Shown here: positions 16,780-25,776 of the stretch, piece by piece
Numbering within the stretch: position 1 is the first letter of the stretch
Layout of the letters: each line of letters begins with the position of its first letter
DNA from: Syntrophaceae bacterium UBA4810
GTDB taxonomy: Bacteria; Desulfobacterota; Syntrophia; Syntrophales; Smithellaceae
Assembly: GCA_002402545.1 (NCBI GenBank)
Contig: DHGA01000098.1
Location: forward strand, 158-46,598
DNA: 46,441 bases
Direction of reading: 5' to 3'
Made by a program: the position numbers and the translations under genes
The notes under the pieces: generated by a model
What the model was told of the DNA's origin: nothing
What the model saw: the letters and a program-made list of their open reading frames with translations, nothing else
Databases searched by the model: none

Positions 16780-17613
16780 TTATTTTACCTCTGTCAGATT
16801 ACCTTTTGAGAATACGAATTTCTTGGTAACTTTTTTAGTTGGGCAACACGATGGATCATTCGGCAGATGAACAGTCATATCCAGATTAATCTGTCCCTCG
16901 TTCATAGACATTGAGTTTATTTTTACTCTATCACCGAGAACAATCGATTGACCCTGCCGTATAAAATCATCCTCTGTATCTGAAATAAGCGTTGTTAGCT
17001 CATAAAATACGCCGCTGCCCATAGGAGATGTGGACAGCACTAAAACGGCGTCGTCGGTCATATTTCCATCCAAATCGTTGATTAAATAATCCACCAATTC
17101 TACCATTAAATAATCATCGGGGCTTCCTTCTTTTTTAAATTTGCCGTCTTTTAACTGAATATATTTCTTGGTAAAGCTAAGATAATATCTGTGATTTTTA
17201 ATCCGCGCATCGTTAATTATTAAATTATAATTCTGATAAACGCGGTTCGTCAGCGAAAAAGTATAATGTCCCGTCAATCCCAGGTCTTTTTCCATATCCC
17301 ATGTGACAAGCTGCCCTCCATCCACCAGAGCCTTGCATTCGTCCGCGGCGATTCTAATGATTGTTAATTGATAATGTGGAGATTTGGCGGTGATACCGGC
17401 CATTTTTTTTACAGTGACTTTAAATGAGTTTTTATTTGTGCAGCCGTTGCTGCCGACACGCACGATTAATTTATTCGGTTTCGTCATGTACTCCAGCAGA
17501 ATCTCTTCCCCGATCGTTCTCGGACCGCCGGATATTTGTGCAATCGAATTGATCGCGAAAAGCAATATAAACATAATAGCGTAACATAATATTATACGTA
17601 ATTTAAAATTCAT
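16780..17613 (-). CDS. Exported protein of unknown function
   Basis: A 277-residue protein with a clear signal peptide (residues 1-25, hydrophobic IILCYAIMFILLFAI, then SIAQ). The C-terminal part has an Asp-rich loop plus beta pattern: LINDLDGNMTDDAVLVLST, GSGVFYELTTLI, LGDRVKINSMSMNEGQINLD and NDPSCCPTKKVTKKFVF. I recognise the GDGxDDA...GSGxFYxL...LGDRV...CCP pattern from secreted hypothetical proteins and lipoproteins of many Gram-negatives, but cannot name a function. It is 10 bases downstream of the TPR gene, in a minus-strand group of exported and membrane proteins. Confidence 0.75.
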   Translation of the reverse strand: MNFKLRIILCYAIMFILLFAINSIAQISGGPRTIGEEILLEYMTKPNKLIVRVGSNGCTNKNSFKVTVKKMAGITAKSPHYQLTIIRIAADECKALVDGGQLVTWDMEKDLGLTGHYTFSLTNRVYQNYNLIINDARIKNHRYYLSFTKKYIQLKDGKFKKEGSPDDYLMVELVDYLINDLDGNMTDDAVLVLSTSPMGSGVFYELTTLISDTEDDFIRQGQSIVLGDRVKINSMSMNEGQINLDMTVHLPNDPSCCPTKKVTKKFVFSKGNLTEVK

Positions 17614-17623
17614 TTTTTATGAT

Positions 17624-18376
17624 CTATTTCCTTTCAAAGGTATAGAAATATTGAGAAAAACTACCGCTTACGTTCAAAATTTTTGGCATAACTTTTTTAA
17701 TGGATATTTTCACCTGCCTCTTGGATACAATTTCCAGGTTGAATCCGTTCCATTCCGGGCATTCATTGTTCTGTGTCGATTTATTGCAAAGGTAATATAT
17801 AGTATCAAACTCCAGTATGTTGCCCCGTGGAGTAACGTTAATCGTGCTTTTTCCGTGTGTTCCGGCATGATACGAGACGACAATCTGATTTCCGGTCTTA
17901 CCCAAAATTTGCATACCCCTTAAGTAAATAGGATTTTCTCCTTTAATTTGCCAACTATTACTATCACCAAGGGATGCAAAAATATCGAGAGCAACTTCAT
18001 CTGTTATCGTTTGTTCCGCCTTGAATTCCAGCCTTGTTATCAGATCTTTGATAGACGCGGCGTTAGATGCTTTTGGCGCTAGTTGTAAGTAACGCTTCAA
18101 GCTTTCCGCTGCCACATTGAATTTACCAGCTTTTTCCTGAGCTACTCCCAGATTATAGTAAACATCAGGCCAATTCGGCGCCAACAGTTGAGCTTTTTTA
18201 AATTCCTCAATCGCCAATTCATAATCCGCGGGAACTTTAGCCATTTCCATGGCAGTTTGACCGCGCACCATGTGATATCTTACTTTATCAGATACTGCCG
18301 CCGCATTTACAGATGACAAAAGCAACGTAACGGCGGCAACAAAAACAACCAAAGACAACATTTTTATTTTTTTCAT
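17624..18376 (-). CDS. Exported TPR-containing protein
   Basis: The start is taken at ATG 18376 (MKKIKMLSLVVFVAAVTLLL), because this gives a proper signal peptide and has GTAGG about 5 bases upstream; a longer frame open from 18409 adds 11 residues that would bury the signal. The mature part has about two TPR-like units (YELAIEEFKKAQLLAPNWPD, VYYNLGVAQEKAGKFNVAAE, SLKRYLQLAPKASNA). A beta-rich C-terminal half of unknown type follows, beginning near residue 120. Probably periplasmic. It shares the minus-strand group with DUF2330/Kunitz and SHOCT genes. Confidence 0.75.
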   Translation of the reverse strand: MKKIKMLSLVVFVAAVTLLLSSVNAAAVSDKVRYHMVRGQTAMEMAKVPADYELAIEEFKKAQLLAPNWPDVYYNLGVAQEKAGKFNVAAESLKRYLQLAPKASNAASIKDLITRLEFKAEQTITDEVALDIFASLGDSNSWQIKGENPIYLRGMQILGKTGNQIVVSYHAGTHGKSTINVTPRGNILEFDTIYYLCNKSTQNNECPEWNGFNLEIVSKRQVKISIKKVMPKILNVSGSFSQYFYTFERK

Positions 18377-18435
18377 AATACCTACTTTAACGTATCTAAG
18401 AGAAGACATTAACCGATTTTGTCTTCTTCGTTATC

Positions 18436-18696
18436 TTATTTACAGGTTACCCAAGTATTGCAACCGCCAGGCTTTGATGTATCGTAATTTTGTTTTGCGT
18501 AACAGCCACAATCACAGTAACTGAAGTTTGGTGTTGAAGAATCACAATAGTAATCTTTATACTCTGTTTCGCCCGGGCAAACACATCTTGTGCAATATAA
18601 ACTTTTCCCAGCCTTTGCTATACCAACCCAGTAAATTGCCCCCGCAAACAGGACAATGATGAAAAGTAATATGATATAAATAACTTTTTTCTTCAT
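18436..18696 (-). CDS. Small membrane-anchored Cys-rich protein
   Basis: An 86-residue protein: a signal anchor (KKVIYIILLFIIVLFAGAIY, residues 3-22), then a short exported domain with nine cysteines (in YCTRCVC, DYYC, YCDCGCY, GGC and TCK). The cysteine spacing suggests a disulfide-knotted or metal-binding mini-domain. I do not recognise the family. The ATG has GAGGAG about 9 bases upstream. It lies 16 bases after the SHOCT-domain gene and 60 bases before the TPR gene. Confidence 0.65.
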   Translation of the reverse strand: MKKKVIYIILLFIIVLFAGAIYWVGIAKAGKSLYCTRCVCPGETEYKDYYCDSSTPNFSYCDCGCYAKQNYDTSKPGGCNTWVTCK

Positions 18697-18712
18697 TTTT
18701 GATACTCCTCTT

Positions 18713-19084
18713 TTACCATTTCTGCTCCATGATCTCGGAGCGTTTTTTTATGAACTCCGCCTCGTTGATGAGGCCTTCTCTTTTCAAATCATTCAGTTTA
18801 CGCAATTTATCCGCAAAGTCCTCTTCTTTTACCGCGTTCGGGATAATTATTTGTCCCGCAACATTTTTTTCGAAGTTTTTATCGTAATTACGGTAATTAT
18901 ATAGGTATATTCCTCCGATCAATAAAACAATAAACACCCAAAAGACCATAAAGACCATTCCTATATAAGCGCCTTCCTGCATCAGAACAAAAAACATAAT
19001 TATTCCCAGCAGCAAAAATGCTGCTACAACAATCATGCCGGCAATAAGCGCTGATTTGGTCGGGCGGACATAAGCTTTCTGCAT
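18713..19084 (-). CDS. Two-span membrane protein with C-terminal SHOCT domain
   Basis: A 123-residue protein. Two transmembrane helices (about 14-33 and 38-60) are followed by a cytoplasmic tail ending in a SHOCT motif (LRKLNDLKREGLINEAEFIK then KRSEI). SHOCT is a short helical oligomerisation module found at the ends of many bacterial membrane proteins; the role here is unknown. The ATG overlaps the stop of the upstream Kunitz-domain gene by one base, so the genes are coupled. Confidence 0.78.
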   Translation of the reverse strand: MQKAYVRPTKSALIAGMIVVAAFLLLGIIMFFVLMQEGAYIGMVFMVFWVFIVLLIGGIYLYNYRNYDKNFEKNVAGQIIIPNAVKEEDFADKLRKLNDLKREGLINEAEFIKKRSEIMEQKW

Positions 19085-20748
19085 TATTTTACTCCTGTTA
19101 AATCAGAATGACTTTTGCTTTTGAGGTATCTGGATATCTCTTCCAATTCCATTTCTTTCCTTTCAATTTTCCAGAAAACTTTCATCCGGAACTGTCCTTT
19201 AGCTTTAAAAGGTTCTTTTAATTCCAATATCATCTCCGCCAGCGTGTAAGGGATGATAACAACATTGCCACGTGTGTAAGGCTGGTCGAACGATATTGAA
19301 TAAAGCCAATCGGCGTTATGACCCAGAAAAACACACGCGACTGCATATTTGGTAAAATCAATTTCTGGCGCGGTTTTATTAAATGCGCGCCGCCAGAGTT
19401 TTGTCCATTCCTCTTTTTTGGTGATAACAGCAATTAATTCTTCTTTCTGGGCGGAGGCTGAACCTTGCCATTCCATCTGGACAATGTTTGCCGCAGTATC
19501 ACTTTTCTTCTGTATATCTTGGACGGCAAGGCATGTTTTATTACAGTCTTCGAGAGTATCGAAAGGCACTACTCCGCCGCAGCCTCCCCAAATAAACGAC
19601 TTACATGTTTTGTTGCCGGCATCATAATAATATTTTTTGAAAAAAGCCTTGCATAGTCCTGTTTCCGGTTTCAGGGAACACTTTTTCGGCAGTACTTCAA
19701 TAGAGGATAAGCTTTTGTCCCAGGGATTAGAAGTATCTTCTTCCAGTGGTCCGACTGCGGCAGAAACACCTGTCGCGATATCAGCAAAAATATCATTTTT
19801 GAAAAAATATTTGCCAGTGTAGTTGATTACCTGGATGAAGGCATTTTGATTTCCAAAAAAATCGGACCCCTGCTGGGGATATATTATTTCCAGATCTTTT
19901 TCCTCTTTTACGACAAGCGCCGATGTGCTGGCCTTAACAGGAAGATTAAGACAATAAGGTCTTTGATTATACGGCCGTTGTGCCTCCGGATTTTCTTCTT
20001 TATAAAGCGCGCTGCTGTAAGGATCAAAGGGGCCGTTACCCGGCGAGCAGAGAGTGGTTGGCGCGATGATAATCAGTTCGATGCTCCCATCTCCCCCGAA
20101 TGTGTTTGTTGTTTTCAGTGGATAATATAGTTCTTTGCTCGGGAAACGATAAGTAACAGGTTCAACAAAGCGCGTCTGTTTGGAAATGATGACATAATCA
20201 AGGACAAAATATTGTATTCCCCTTTTTACATAATCATTAACTATGGCTTCTTCTTCGGGATAGTTGTCTTTGACGGGAAGTCTTTTGCTTTTAAAGTAGT
20301 CATTTACCCATTGACGAAAAACGGTAACATCATTTACTTTGATAATCGTTAAATCATGGGCGCCGAGTATTTTGTTCAGGCGAATTTCAACTCCCTTCGT
20401 CTTTGCGTCCGGTTCTCCGCCTTTCGAATAAAACAATTCCTGATATTTTAAATCGTACTTTTTAATCATGGCCGCGGCATGTTCGAATACACCTCTCGGA
20501 GCAAGACTTACCTCGGGCTCGCTCGGAAATGGAATAAACCTGATAATCCCCGTTTTCTTGGTGGCTTTTAAATCTGTCCCTAAAATCAAAACTTCTTCGG
20601 AGAGATTATGCAGAATAATGGCTTTCTGCGCGTCTTCGCTGACCGTAACATCTTCATCGCTGACATAAATTCTTCCCATATCGGCGTATGCCGGTAAGGC
20701 AAAGACAACTATGAGAGAAATAACCGTGATTATTTTTCTGATTGTCAT
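19084..20748 (-). CDS. Exported DUF2330-like protein with Kunitz (BPTI) domain and PrcB-like C-terminus
   Basis: A 554-residue exported protein with a signal peptide at 1-22 (cleavage after AYA likely). Residues about 23-330 resemble DUF2330 (MGRIYVSDEDVTVSEDAQKA and QYFVLDYVIISK). Residues 355-408 (19525-19686) form a Kunitz domain: Cys 357, 366, 382, 390, 402, 406 with spacings 8-15-7-11-3 (BPTI 8-15-7-12-3), plus FIWGGCGG and an FDTLEDC ending. The P1 position after the second Cys is Lys367, as in trypsin inhibitors. Residues about 430-530 resemble the PrcB C-terminal domain (VITKKEEWTKLWRRAF). Kunitz domains are uncommon in bacteria. Probably periplasmic or outer-surface; inhibition of a trypsin-like protease is inference. 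Confidence 0.82.
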   Translation of the reverse strand: MTIRKIITVISLIVVFALPAYADMGRIYVSDEDVTVSEDAQKAIILHNLSEEVLILGTDLKATKKTGIIRFIPFPSEPEVSLAPRGVFEHAAAMIKKYDLKYQELFYSKGGEPDAKTKGVEIRLNKILGAHDLTIIKVNDVTVFRQWVNDYFKSKRLPVKDNYPEEEAIVNDYVKRGIQYFVLDYVIISKQTRFVEPVTYRFPSKELYYPLKTTNTFGGDGSIELIIIAPTTLCSPGNGPFDPYSSALYKEENPEAQRPYNQRPYCLNLPVKASTSALVVKEEKDLEIIYPQQGSDFFGNQNAFIQVINYTGKYFFKNDIFADIATGVSAAVGPLEEDTSNPWDKSLSSIEVLPKKCSLKPETGLCKAFFKKYYYDAGNKTCKSFIWGGCGGVVPFDTLEDCNKTCLAVQDIQKKSDTAANIVQMEWQGSASAQKEELIAVITKKEEWTKLWRRAFNKTAPEIDFTKYAVACVFLGHNADWLYSISFDQPYTRGNVVIIPYTLAEMILELKEPFKAKGQFRMKVFWKIERKEMELEEISRYLKSKSHSDLTGVK

Positions 20749-20960
20749 ATAACAACTCCACTGGTATTAATTTTTTGCTTTCTGCCGATTATTAAATAAA
20801 CAACGGCGCCGATGAACGGCACAAAAATAACCGCCAGCAGCCAGACTATTTTGTTGTTGCCCGAAAAATCGCTTTTCAAAATGTCGATAAAAGCAATGAT
20901 GAAAGGCAAAAATATAAGCAAAAGAAATATCAATACTGCCAGTTCATAGATCCCGATCAT
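20745..20960 (-). CDS. Small PLDc_N-type membrane protein
   Basis: A 71-residue protein with two transmembrane helices: IYELAVLIFLLLIFLPFIIA, then the family signature IVWLLAVIFVPFIGAVVYLI ending in GRK. This is the phospholipase D-nuclease N-terminal (PLDc_N) module seen alone in many short membrane proteins. Strong AGGAGG lies about 6 bases upstream. Its TGA overlaps the next gene's ATG (ATGA). It is first in the minus-strand group 16780-20960. Confidence 0.8.
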   Translation of the reverse strand: MIGIYELAVLIFLLLIFLPFIIAFIDILKSDFSGNNKIVWLLAVIFVPFIGAVVYLIIGRKQKINTSGVVI

Positions 20961-21085
20961 TAAAACCTCCTTATTCTATTTGAATATTAAACGAATTATA
21001 CCATAGCCGGGTATTGCGTTGCTACTTTGATTTGCAAATTGCTGATAAACTTACTTTTTATCGGGATTTATGCTATGATTAACCT

Positions 21086-21499
21086 ATGAAAAGAATATAC
21101 TTATTCACGGTGGTTTTAATTTTTGCGTTGTATATATCGCCGGTGTTTTCCTTCTCTTCAAAACCCGCAGATGAAACAACTTTTACCGGAAATCTTTTTT
21201 ATGGCGCCATGCCCCACGTCAAGCAACCCGGCGCGTCCGCCTCTAATCCAGACAAGCAATTAGCTAAAATAGGATTCTGGCTTAAGTTAGACAAGCCGCT
21301 GATTTTTGCCCCCGGTTCCAAATCGCAACGCGTGGTAAATCACCTCGAAATTGTTTTTTCAGCTGATATGAAGGAAAATGCCAGGCAATTTGTTAACCGT
21401 CATATCGAAGTTAATGGCTCGATGGATTGCGAAATGCATTACACGCCCTGGACGGCAACATGCACGTTGAATGTTACACAAATAACCTTATCCGAATAA
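21086..21499 (+). CDS. Exported small protein (DUF4431-like)
   Basis: A 137-residue protein with a signal peptide (1-22, MKRIYLFTVVLIFALYISPVFS). The mature part is an OB-like beta domain: TTFTGNLFYGAMPH, FWLKLDKPLIF, FVNRHIEVNGSM, HYTPWTATCTLNVTQI. The order (strand, LKLDKP, long insert, V-x-GxL, hYTxV) resembles DUF4431, but only moderately. No clear ribosome binding site: a TATGAT (21073-21078) sits so close to the ATG that a leaderless mRNA is possible. It stands alone, divergent from the PLDc_N gene. Confidence 0.65.
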   Translation: MKRIYLFTVVLIFALYISPVFSFSSKPADETTFTGNLFYGAMPHVKQPGASASNPDKQLAKIGFWLKLDKPLIFAPGSKSQRVVNHLEIVFSADMKENARQFVNRHIEVNGSMDCEMHYTPWTATCTLNVTQITLSE

Positions 21500-21516
21500 T
21501 CAGCTGCACTCTTTTT

Positions 21517-21813
21517 TTATTTCATACTGCTAGAAACAGATTTATCGCGATAATTTTGGTAATGATCACAGGCTTGCGGCAATTGCGAAATGATCAGGAT
21601 CGCAGCAACAAACAGTGAAAAAAGCGCCACATACTTAACCCATTTGGTCGCGGTTAATACAGCGACTAATGATATAATCCCGGCCAGGGCAAAACAGACA
21701 AGACCAGCAAAGGGGTCTGTAATCATGCCGCCGGCTAAAATAAGTAAAATGGATAATATGATAAGAACTTTACCGTTTGATCCTTTTTGGAATTTTTTGT
21801 CTGTTTTATTCAT
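21517..21813 (-). CDS. Small integral membrane protein, unknown
   Basis: A 98-residue protein with about three hydrophobic helices (VLIILSILLILAGGMI, LVCFALAGIISLVAVL, YVALFSLFVAAILIIS) and charged ends. Not recognised. The start overlaps the cupin lipoprotein's stop by 4 bases (ATGA), so it is coupled to it. Confidence 0.6.
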   Translation of the reverse strand: MNKTDKKFQKGSNGKVLIILSILLILAGGMITDPFAGLVCFALAGIISLVAVLTATKWVKYVALFSLFVAAILIISQLPQACDHYQNYRDKSVSSSMK

Positions 21814-22244
21814 TTATTCCCCTGGGTTGCTTTTACAGTTATCGGCTGATTAACAATACCCGCGTAGAAAACGATAATTTCCGCTGTTTTATTGCCTTCG
21901 TTTTTTCCGTAATGCCATTTATCCACGACTTCAATAATTGAATCACCCGCCTTAAGGTGCAGTGTTTCATTTTTTTCCGTTATCACTGTCAGTTCGCCGG
22001 CAAGCATTAACCCCGCGTTGATTACCGGATGCTTGTGCATTTCTAATTTTGCTCCGGCGGGAATCTTTATACGCAAAATCGTAATTTCCGGCTTGCCTTT
22101 TGGGTAATCAGGCAGTGTTTGTCCATCCCAGCTTATGCTTGATTTTGCCAACGTCTCTACGTTAATATTTTTCAGATTTCCCGCACAGGCATTGAGCAAC
22201 AAAAACGATAGACAAACAATTAATGTTAAAAAATGCTTTTTCAA
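21810..22244 (-). CDS. Cupin-domain lipoprotein
   Basis: A 144-residue protein with a lipoprotein signal (LIVCLSFLLLNACAG; lipobox LNAC, Cys20), so it is probably tethered to the outer membrane. The mature part is a single cupin_2 barrel: IPAGAKLEMHKHPVINAGLM carries the HxH metal ligands, followed by GELTVITEKNETLHLKAGDS and WHYGKNEG with the late His. No catalytic role can be assigned. The start is TTG at 22244-22242, chosen for AAGGAG 8 bases upstream and the proper KK-signal that follows. It lies 12 bases after panE. Confidence 0.8.
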   Translation of the reverse strand: MKKHFLTLIVCLSFLLLNACAGNLKNINVETLAKSSISWDGQTLPDYPKGKPEITILRIKIPAGAKLEMHKHPVINAGLMLAGELTVITEKNETLHLKAGDSIIEVVDKWHYGKNEGNKTAEIIVFYAGIVNQPITVKATQGNK

Positions 22245-22256
22245 AATTCATTCTCC

Positions 22257-23171
22257 TTACTTTAGTTTTTCGTAAATTTCATCATGTAGCGGCGTTGCAA
22301 TTCCTGATTCTCTGCCTGCCTGACAAAGATATACGGTCAGTGCGTCAATCTCCGTTTGCCTGCCCTTTTCTTTGTCAATCTGCATGGAAGTCTTGGAATT
22401 ATAATCGAAACTTCCAATCATTTTCATCGCTTTATCAACTGATTCTTGCGGTAACTTCACATTACGCGCTTTGGCCACGGCGAAAACTTCCATCATCATG
22501 TCCCTGGCTTTTTTCTTCAGGACAGGATCTTCCCAAATTTGCCCATAGGTTTTTCCTGTGGCCGCAGTCATCGAAGCAATGGGGCACATCAGCAGATATT
22601 TTGTCCATAATGCCTTTGAAATTTTATCCGTTAAAACAGCATTAATTTTTGACTTTAATAAAATATCGAGAATGTATTTATATCTCTGAGCAGAAGCGGA
22701 ATCATCCGTTCCGAAGGTCAACTTACAGGCACCGCCTTCCTGTTTAATCACTCCCGGCTTTTCCATATGAGAAATTATATAGACGCTGCCGCTTACTATA
22801 TCCGCATCCGGCAATATAGGGCGAAGACGCTGCGCGCTGTTGACACCATTGAGCAATGGAATAACTACCGTTTTACTGGTAATATTATTTTTAAGATCAC
22901 GCGCCGCATTTTCCAGCGCATAACTTTTTATACAGAAAAAAACTAAATCGAAAATACCGGCATCTCTAGGATTGTCCGTAGCCAGCGTTGGTTTGGCGAT
23001 ATAATCGCCTTCGCGCGTTAATAACTGCAAACCTTTTTGCTGTATTGTTTTCAGATGCTCGCCGCGCGCGATAAAGATAATTTCATGCGTGCCTGACTGG
23101 CCGTATTCTCTGGCCAATTTTCCGCCGAAATATCCCCCTACCCCGCCGATGCCGATTATGCCAATGCGCAT
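22257..23171 (-). CDS. panE: 2-dehydropantoate 2-reductase (ketopantoate reductase family)
   Basis: A 304-residue ApbA/PanE-family NADPH-dependent reductase that makes pantoate for coenzyme A. The Rossmann motif is at the N-terminus (IGIIGIGGVGGYFGGKLARE). The C-terminal helical domain has KISKALWTKYLLMCPIASMT with the family's catalytic Lys, and DKEKGRQTEIDALTVYL, the typical substrate-binding signature with Glu. No pan genes adjoin, and paralogues in this family can act on other 2-oxoacids, so the symbol is probable, not certain. It lies 39 bases after recG. Confidence 0.83.
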   Translation of the reverse strand: MRIGIIGIGGVGGYFGGKLAREYGQSGTHEIIFIARGEHLKTIQQKGLQLLTREGDYIAKPTLATDNPRDAGIFDLVFFCIKSYALENAARDLKNNITSKTVVIPLLNGVNSAQRLRPILPDADIVSGSVYIISHMEKPGVIKQEGGACKLTFGTDDSASAQRYKYILDILLKSKINAVLTDKISKALWTKYLLMCPIASMTAATGKTYGQIWEDPVLKKKARDMMMEVFAVAKARNVKLPQESVDKAMKMIGSFDYNSKTSMQIDKEKGRQTEIDALTVYLCQAGRESGIATPLHDEIYEKLK

Positions 23172-23210
23172 TATAATCCTTCTACCTTTTGCCTTCAGCC
23201 TTTGGCCTTA

Positions 23211-25667
23211 TTATCCTGTCCTGGCCAGATCCAGCTTTCCCTGCCATTTCATAATCAAAGTTTCTTTTAAAATAGCATGTTCCGGCTTTTCTAACAACGG
23301 ATCGCGCGCGGCAAGAGAAAAAGCGTCTTCCTTGGCCTCGTTTAAAATTCGAGCGTCACGGATGATGCTGGCAACGCGGAAATCCGGCATGCCGGACTGC
23401 CTCGTACCTAAAAAGTCACCTGGGCCGCGAATGAGCAAGTCTTCCTCGGCCAGCACAAAGCCATCGGTTGTTTTTTCCATCACCTTCAATCTTTTGCGCG
23501 CGTCTGCAGAGCACTTATAATCGGCAAGCAAAATACAACTTGAAGGAATATCACGCCGCCCTACTCTTCCGCGCAACTGATGCAACTGCGATAATCCAAA
23601 GCGTTCAGCATGTTCGACAATCATCAAAGACGCGCGTGGCACGTCAATTCCCACTTCAATCACGGTGGTGGAAACTAAAATCTGGATTTTGTTTTCCAAA
23701 AATTTCCGCATTACCTCGTCTTTTTCCTTTTCTTTCATCCGTCCGTGAATAAGCCCTATCTTACACTGTGGGAAAATATCTTTCTGGAGATGCTGTGCCA
23801 TCTTGGTTGCGTCTTTCAGATCCAGCGTTTCGGATTCCTCTACCAGCGGATAAACAACAAAGGCCTGATGCCCTTTTTCAATTTCATCTTTTATGGTTAA
23901 ATAAACTTTATCCCTTCTGCTTTCACCCATAACAACTGTATGGACGGGTTTTTTGCCAGGCGGCATTTCGTCAATTACGGATATGTCTAAATCACCGTAA
24001 ACAGTCATCGCCAGCGTGCGGGGAATCGGCGTAGCAGTCATAACCAGAACATCGGCGTTGATGCCTTTGTTACGTAATGTGGCTCTCTGCATCACGCCAA
24101 AACGATGCTGTTCATCAATAACCACCAAGCCAAGTTTGTGGAAATTAACTCCTTCCTGAATAAGCGCGTGTGTACCAATAATAATATTCGCCTGAGCGTT
24201 TTTTATTTGTTCAAGCACTTCTATACGATCCGCATTGTTCATAGAACCGGTAAGCAGCACCGTTTTTAGACCCAGCTTATCAGCCCATGAGTTAATGTTA
24301 TCAAAATGCTGTTTGGCCAGTATTTCCGTGGGCGCCATCAAAGCCGCCTGATAATTATTTTCACACGCCCGAACCATCGCCGCCATGGAGACAATGGTTT
24401 TGCCGCTGCCGACATCACCCTGCAGGAGGCGGTTCATGGAGTTATCTGACGCCATATCGTTAAGAATTTCTTCAATCACCCTTTTTTGCGCCGCGGTTAA
24501 ATCAAAAGGCAAAAGTGTGTAGAATTTATCCAGCAGACTCCCCGTAACATTAAAAGTGATCCCTTTTTCCAGAACGCGGCCCGATTTTTTTAAAGCCATG
24601 CCTAGCTGAAAAAAGAAAAATTCATCGTAAATAAGCCGCCTGTGCGCGGCGGATCGCGCGTCAAGCAATTGCTCCACTGACCCGATATGACTGGGGAAAT
24701 GAACTTCAAGGAGCGCCTCGTGAATATTAATCAAATTTCTCTTTTCGCAGATGTGCGAAGGTATGGGAGAAGCAACGTAACGCGAATATTGTTCAAGCGC
24801 GCTATGCATAATCTTGCGGATATATTTTTGATGCAAGCCTTCTGTTTCGGAATAAACCGGCACGATTCTTTTGAAATTTAAAAGATTGTCATCTTCCTCC
24901 TGATCATCGAGAATCTCATAATCAGGATGAATCATTGCCTTGCCCTGATAATCAGGCCGGACTTCTCCGGTAAAAATCACTTTTGTGCTTTTTTTGAAAA
25001 TACCCACAAGATAACTCATCCGGCCTTTAAACCATTTTGCCGTCAGATTGGCTGTTTCATCACTGATAACAGCCTCGAGGATCCTTCTTTTTCCGTAATA
25101 GCGGTACTGGCAGGTAAGAACATTACCCACGGCAGTTTGTATTTTTCCCACTTCTAACCGGTTGATTTTCTTAATTTCTCTCCGATCTTCGTACGTGCGG
25201 GGTAGAAAAAACAGCAAATCCTCGACTGTGCTGATTTTTTTGGCGGCAAAACGGGCGGCCATTTTCGGCCCCACCCCCTTCAGATACTGAACCGGAGTGC
25301 TTAATTTTGCCGAAGATTCGCGCAAATTGGCTACGCTTTGAGCTATTTTTTCGTCTTCTTCTTTTTTTGGATGCAGAGAATTAATTTCTGTCTTTAGTTT
25401 ATCCCAAACAAGTTTTGCTTTTCCCAGGGCAATTTTTTTTGCCGCCAGTTTCTGCTCATCGTAATCTGAAAATATTTTTAACAACTCATCAACCATGACA
25501 AAAATAGAATTGTCCGCTGCCGGCGGCAATAGACCTTTGAGCGACACCAGCAAATTCAAAAGTGTCTTGCCCATATTTTTAATATGCGCAATGTTTTTGT
25601 AATCTTCCTGGGAGGCAAAATTTAAAGGCTGTTCAATTTTTTGCAGAATCTTTAAAATATTATCCAT
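23211..25667 (-). CDS. recG: ATP-dependent DNA helicase RecG
   Basis: A branched-DNA helicase that remodels stalled forks and Holliday junctions; 818 residues, longer than E. coli RecG by an N-terminal extension of about 120 residues, as in many deltaproteobacteria. It starts with a helical region, then a wedge OB domain (about 165-270, TPVQYLKGVGPKMAARFAAK marks its entry). The helicase motifs are GDVGSGKT (Walker A), DEQHRFGV (DEQH box), TATPIPRTL and QLRGRVGR (motif VI). A RecG-specific C-terminus follows (LIRGPGDFLGTRQSGMPDF). Cytoplasmic. Confidence 0.96.
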   Translation of the reverse strand: MDNILKILQKIEQPLNFASQEDYKNIAHIKNMGKTLLNLLVSLKGLLPPAADNSIFVMVDELLKIFSDYDEQKLAAKKIALGKAKLVWDKLKTEINSLHPKKEEDEKIAQSVANLRESSAKLSTPVQYLKGVGPKMAARFAAKKISTVEDLLFFLPRTYEDRREIKKINRLEVGKIQTAVGNVLTCQYRYYGKRRILEAVISDETANLTAKWFKGRMSYLVGIFKKSTKVIFTGEVRPDYQGKAMIHPDYEILDDQEEDDNLLNFKRIVPVYSETEGLHQKYIRKIMHSALEQYSRYVASPIPSHICEKRNLINIHEALLEVHFPSHIGSVEQLLDARSAAHRRLIYDEFFFFQLGMALKKSGRVLEKGITFNVTGSLLDKFYTLLPFDLTAAQKRVIEEILNDMASDNSMNRLLQGDVGSGKTIVSMAAMVRACENNYQAALMAPTEILAKQHFDNINSWADKLGLKTVLLTGSMNNADRIEVLEQIKNAQANIIIGTHALIQEGVNFHKLGLVVIDEQHRFGVMQRATLRNKGINADVLVMTATPIPRTLAMTVYGDLDISVIDEMPPGKKPVHTVVMGESRRDKVYLTIKDEIEKGHQAFVVYPLVEESETLDLKDATKMAQHLQKDIFPQCKIGLIHGRMKEKEKDEVMRKFLENKIQILVSTTVIEVGIDVPRASLMIVEHAERFGLSQLHQLRGRVGRRDIPSSCILLADYKCSADARKRLKVMEKTTDGFVLAEEDLLIRGPGDFLGTRQSGMPDFRVASIIRDARILNEAKEDAFSLAARDPLLEKPEHAILKETLIMKWQGKLDLARTG

Positions 25668-25776
25668 TCAAGTCTCCGCAATGATAATAGGCAAACCTGA
25701 TAATTTTCGGCAAATTGCTGTATTTTTTAACAAATATATTATATTTAGGCAAGGAATGATTGACTTAAGAATTGAT

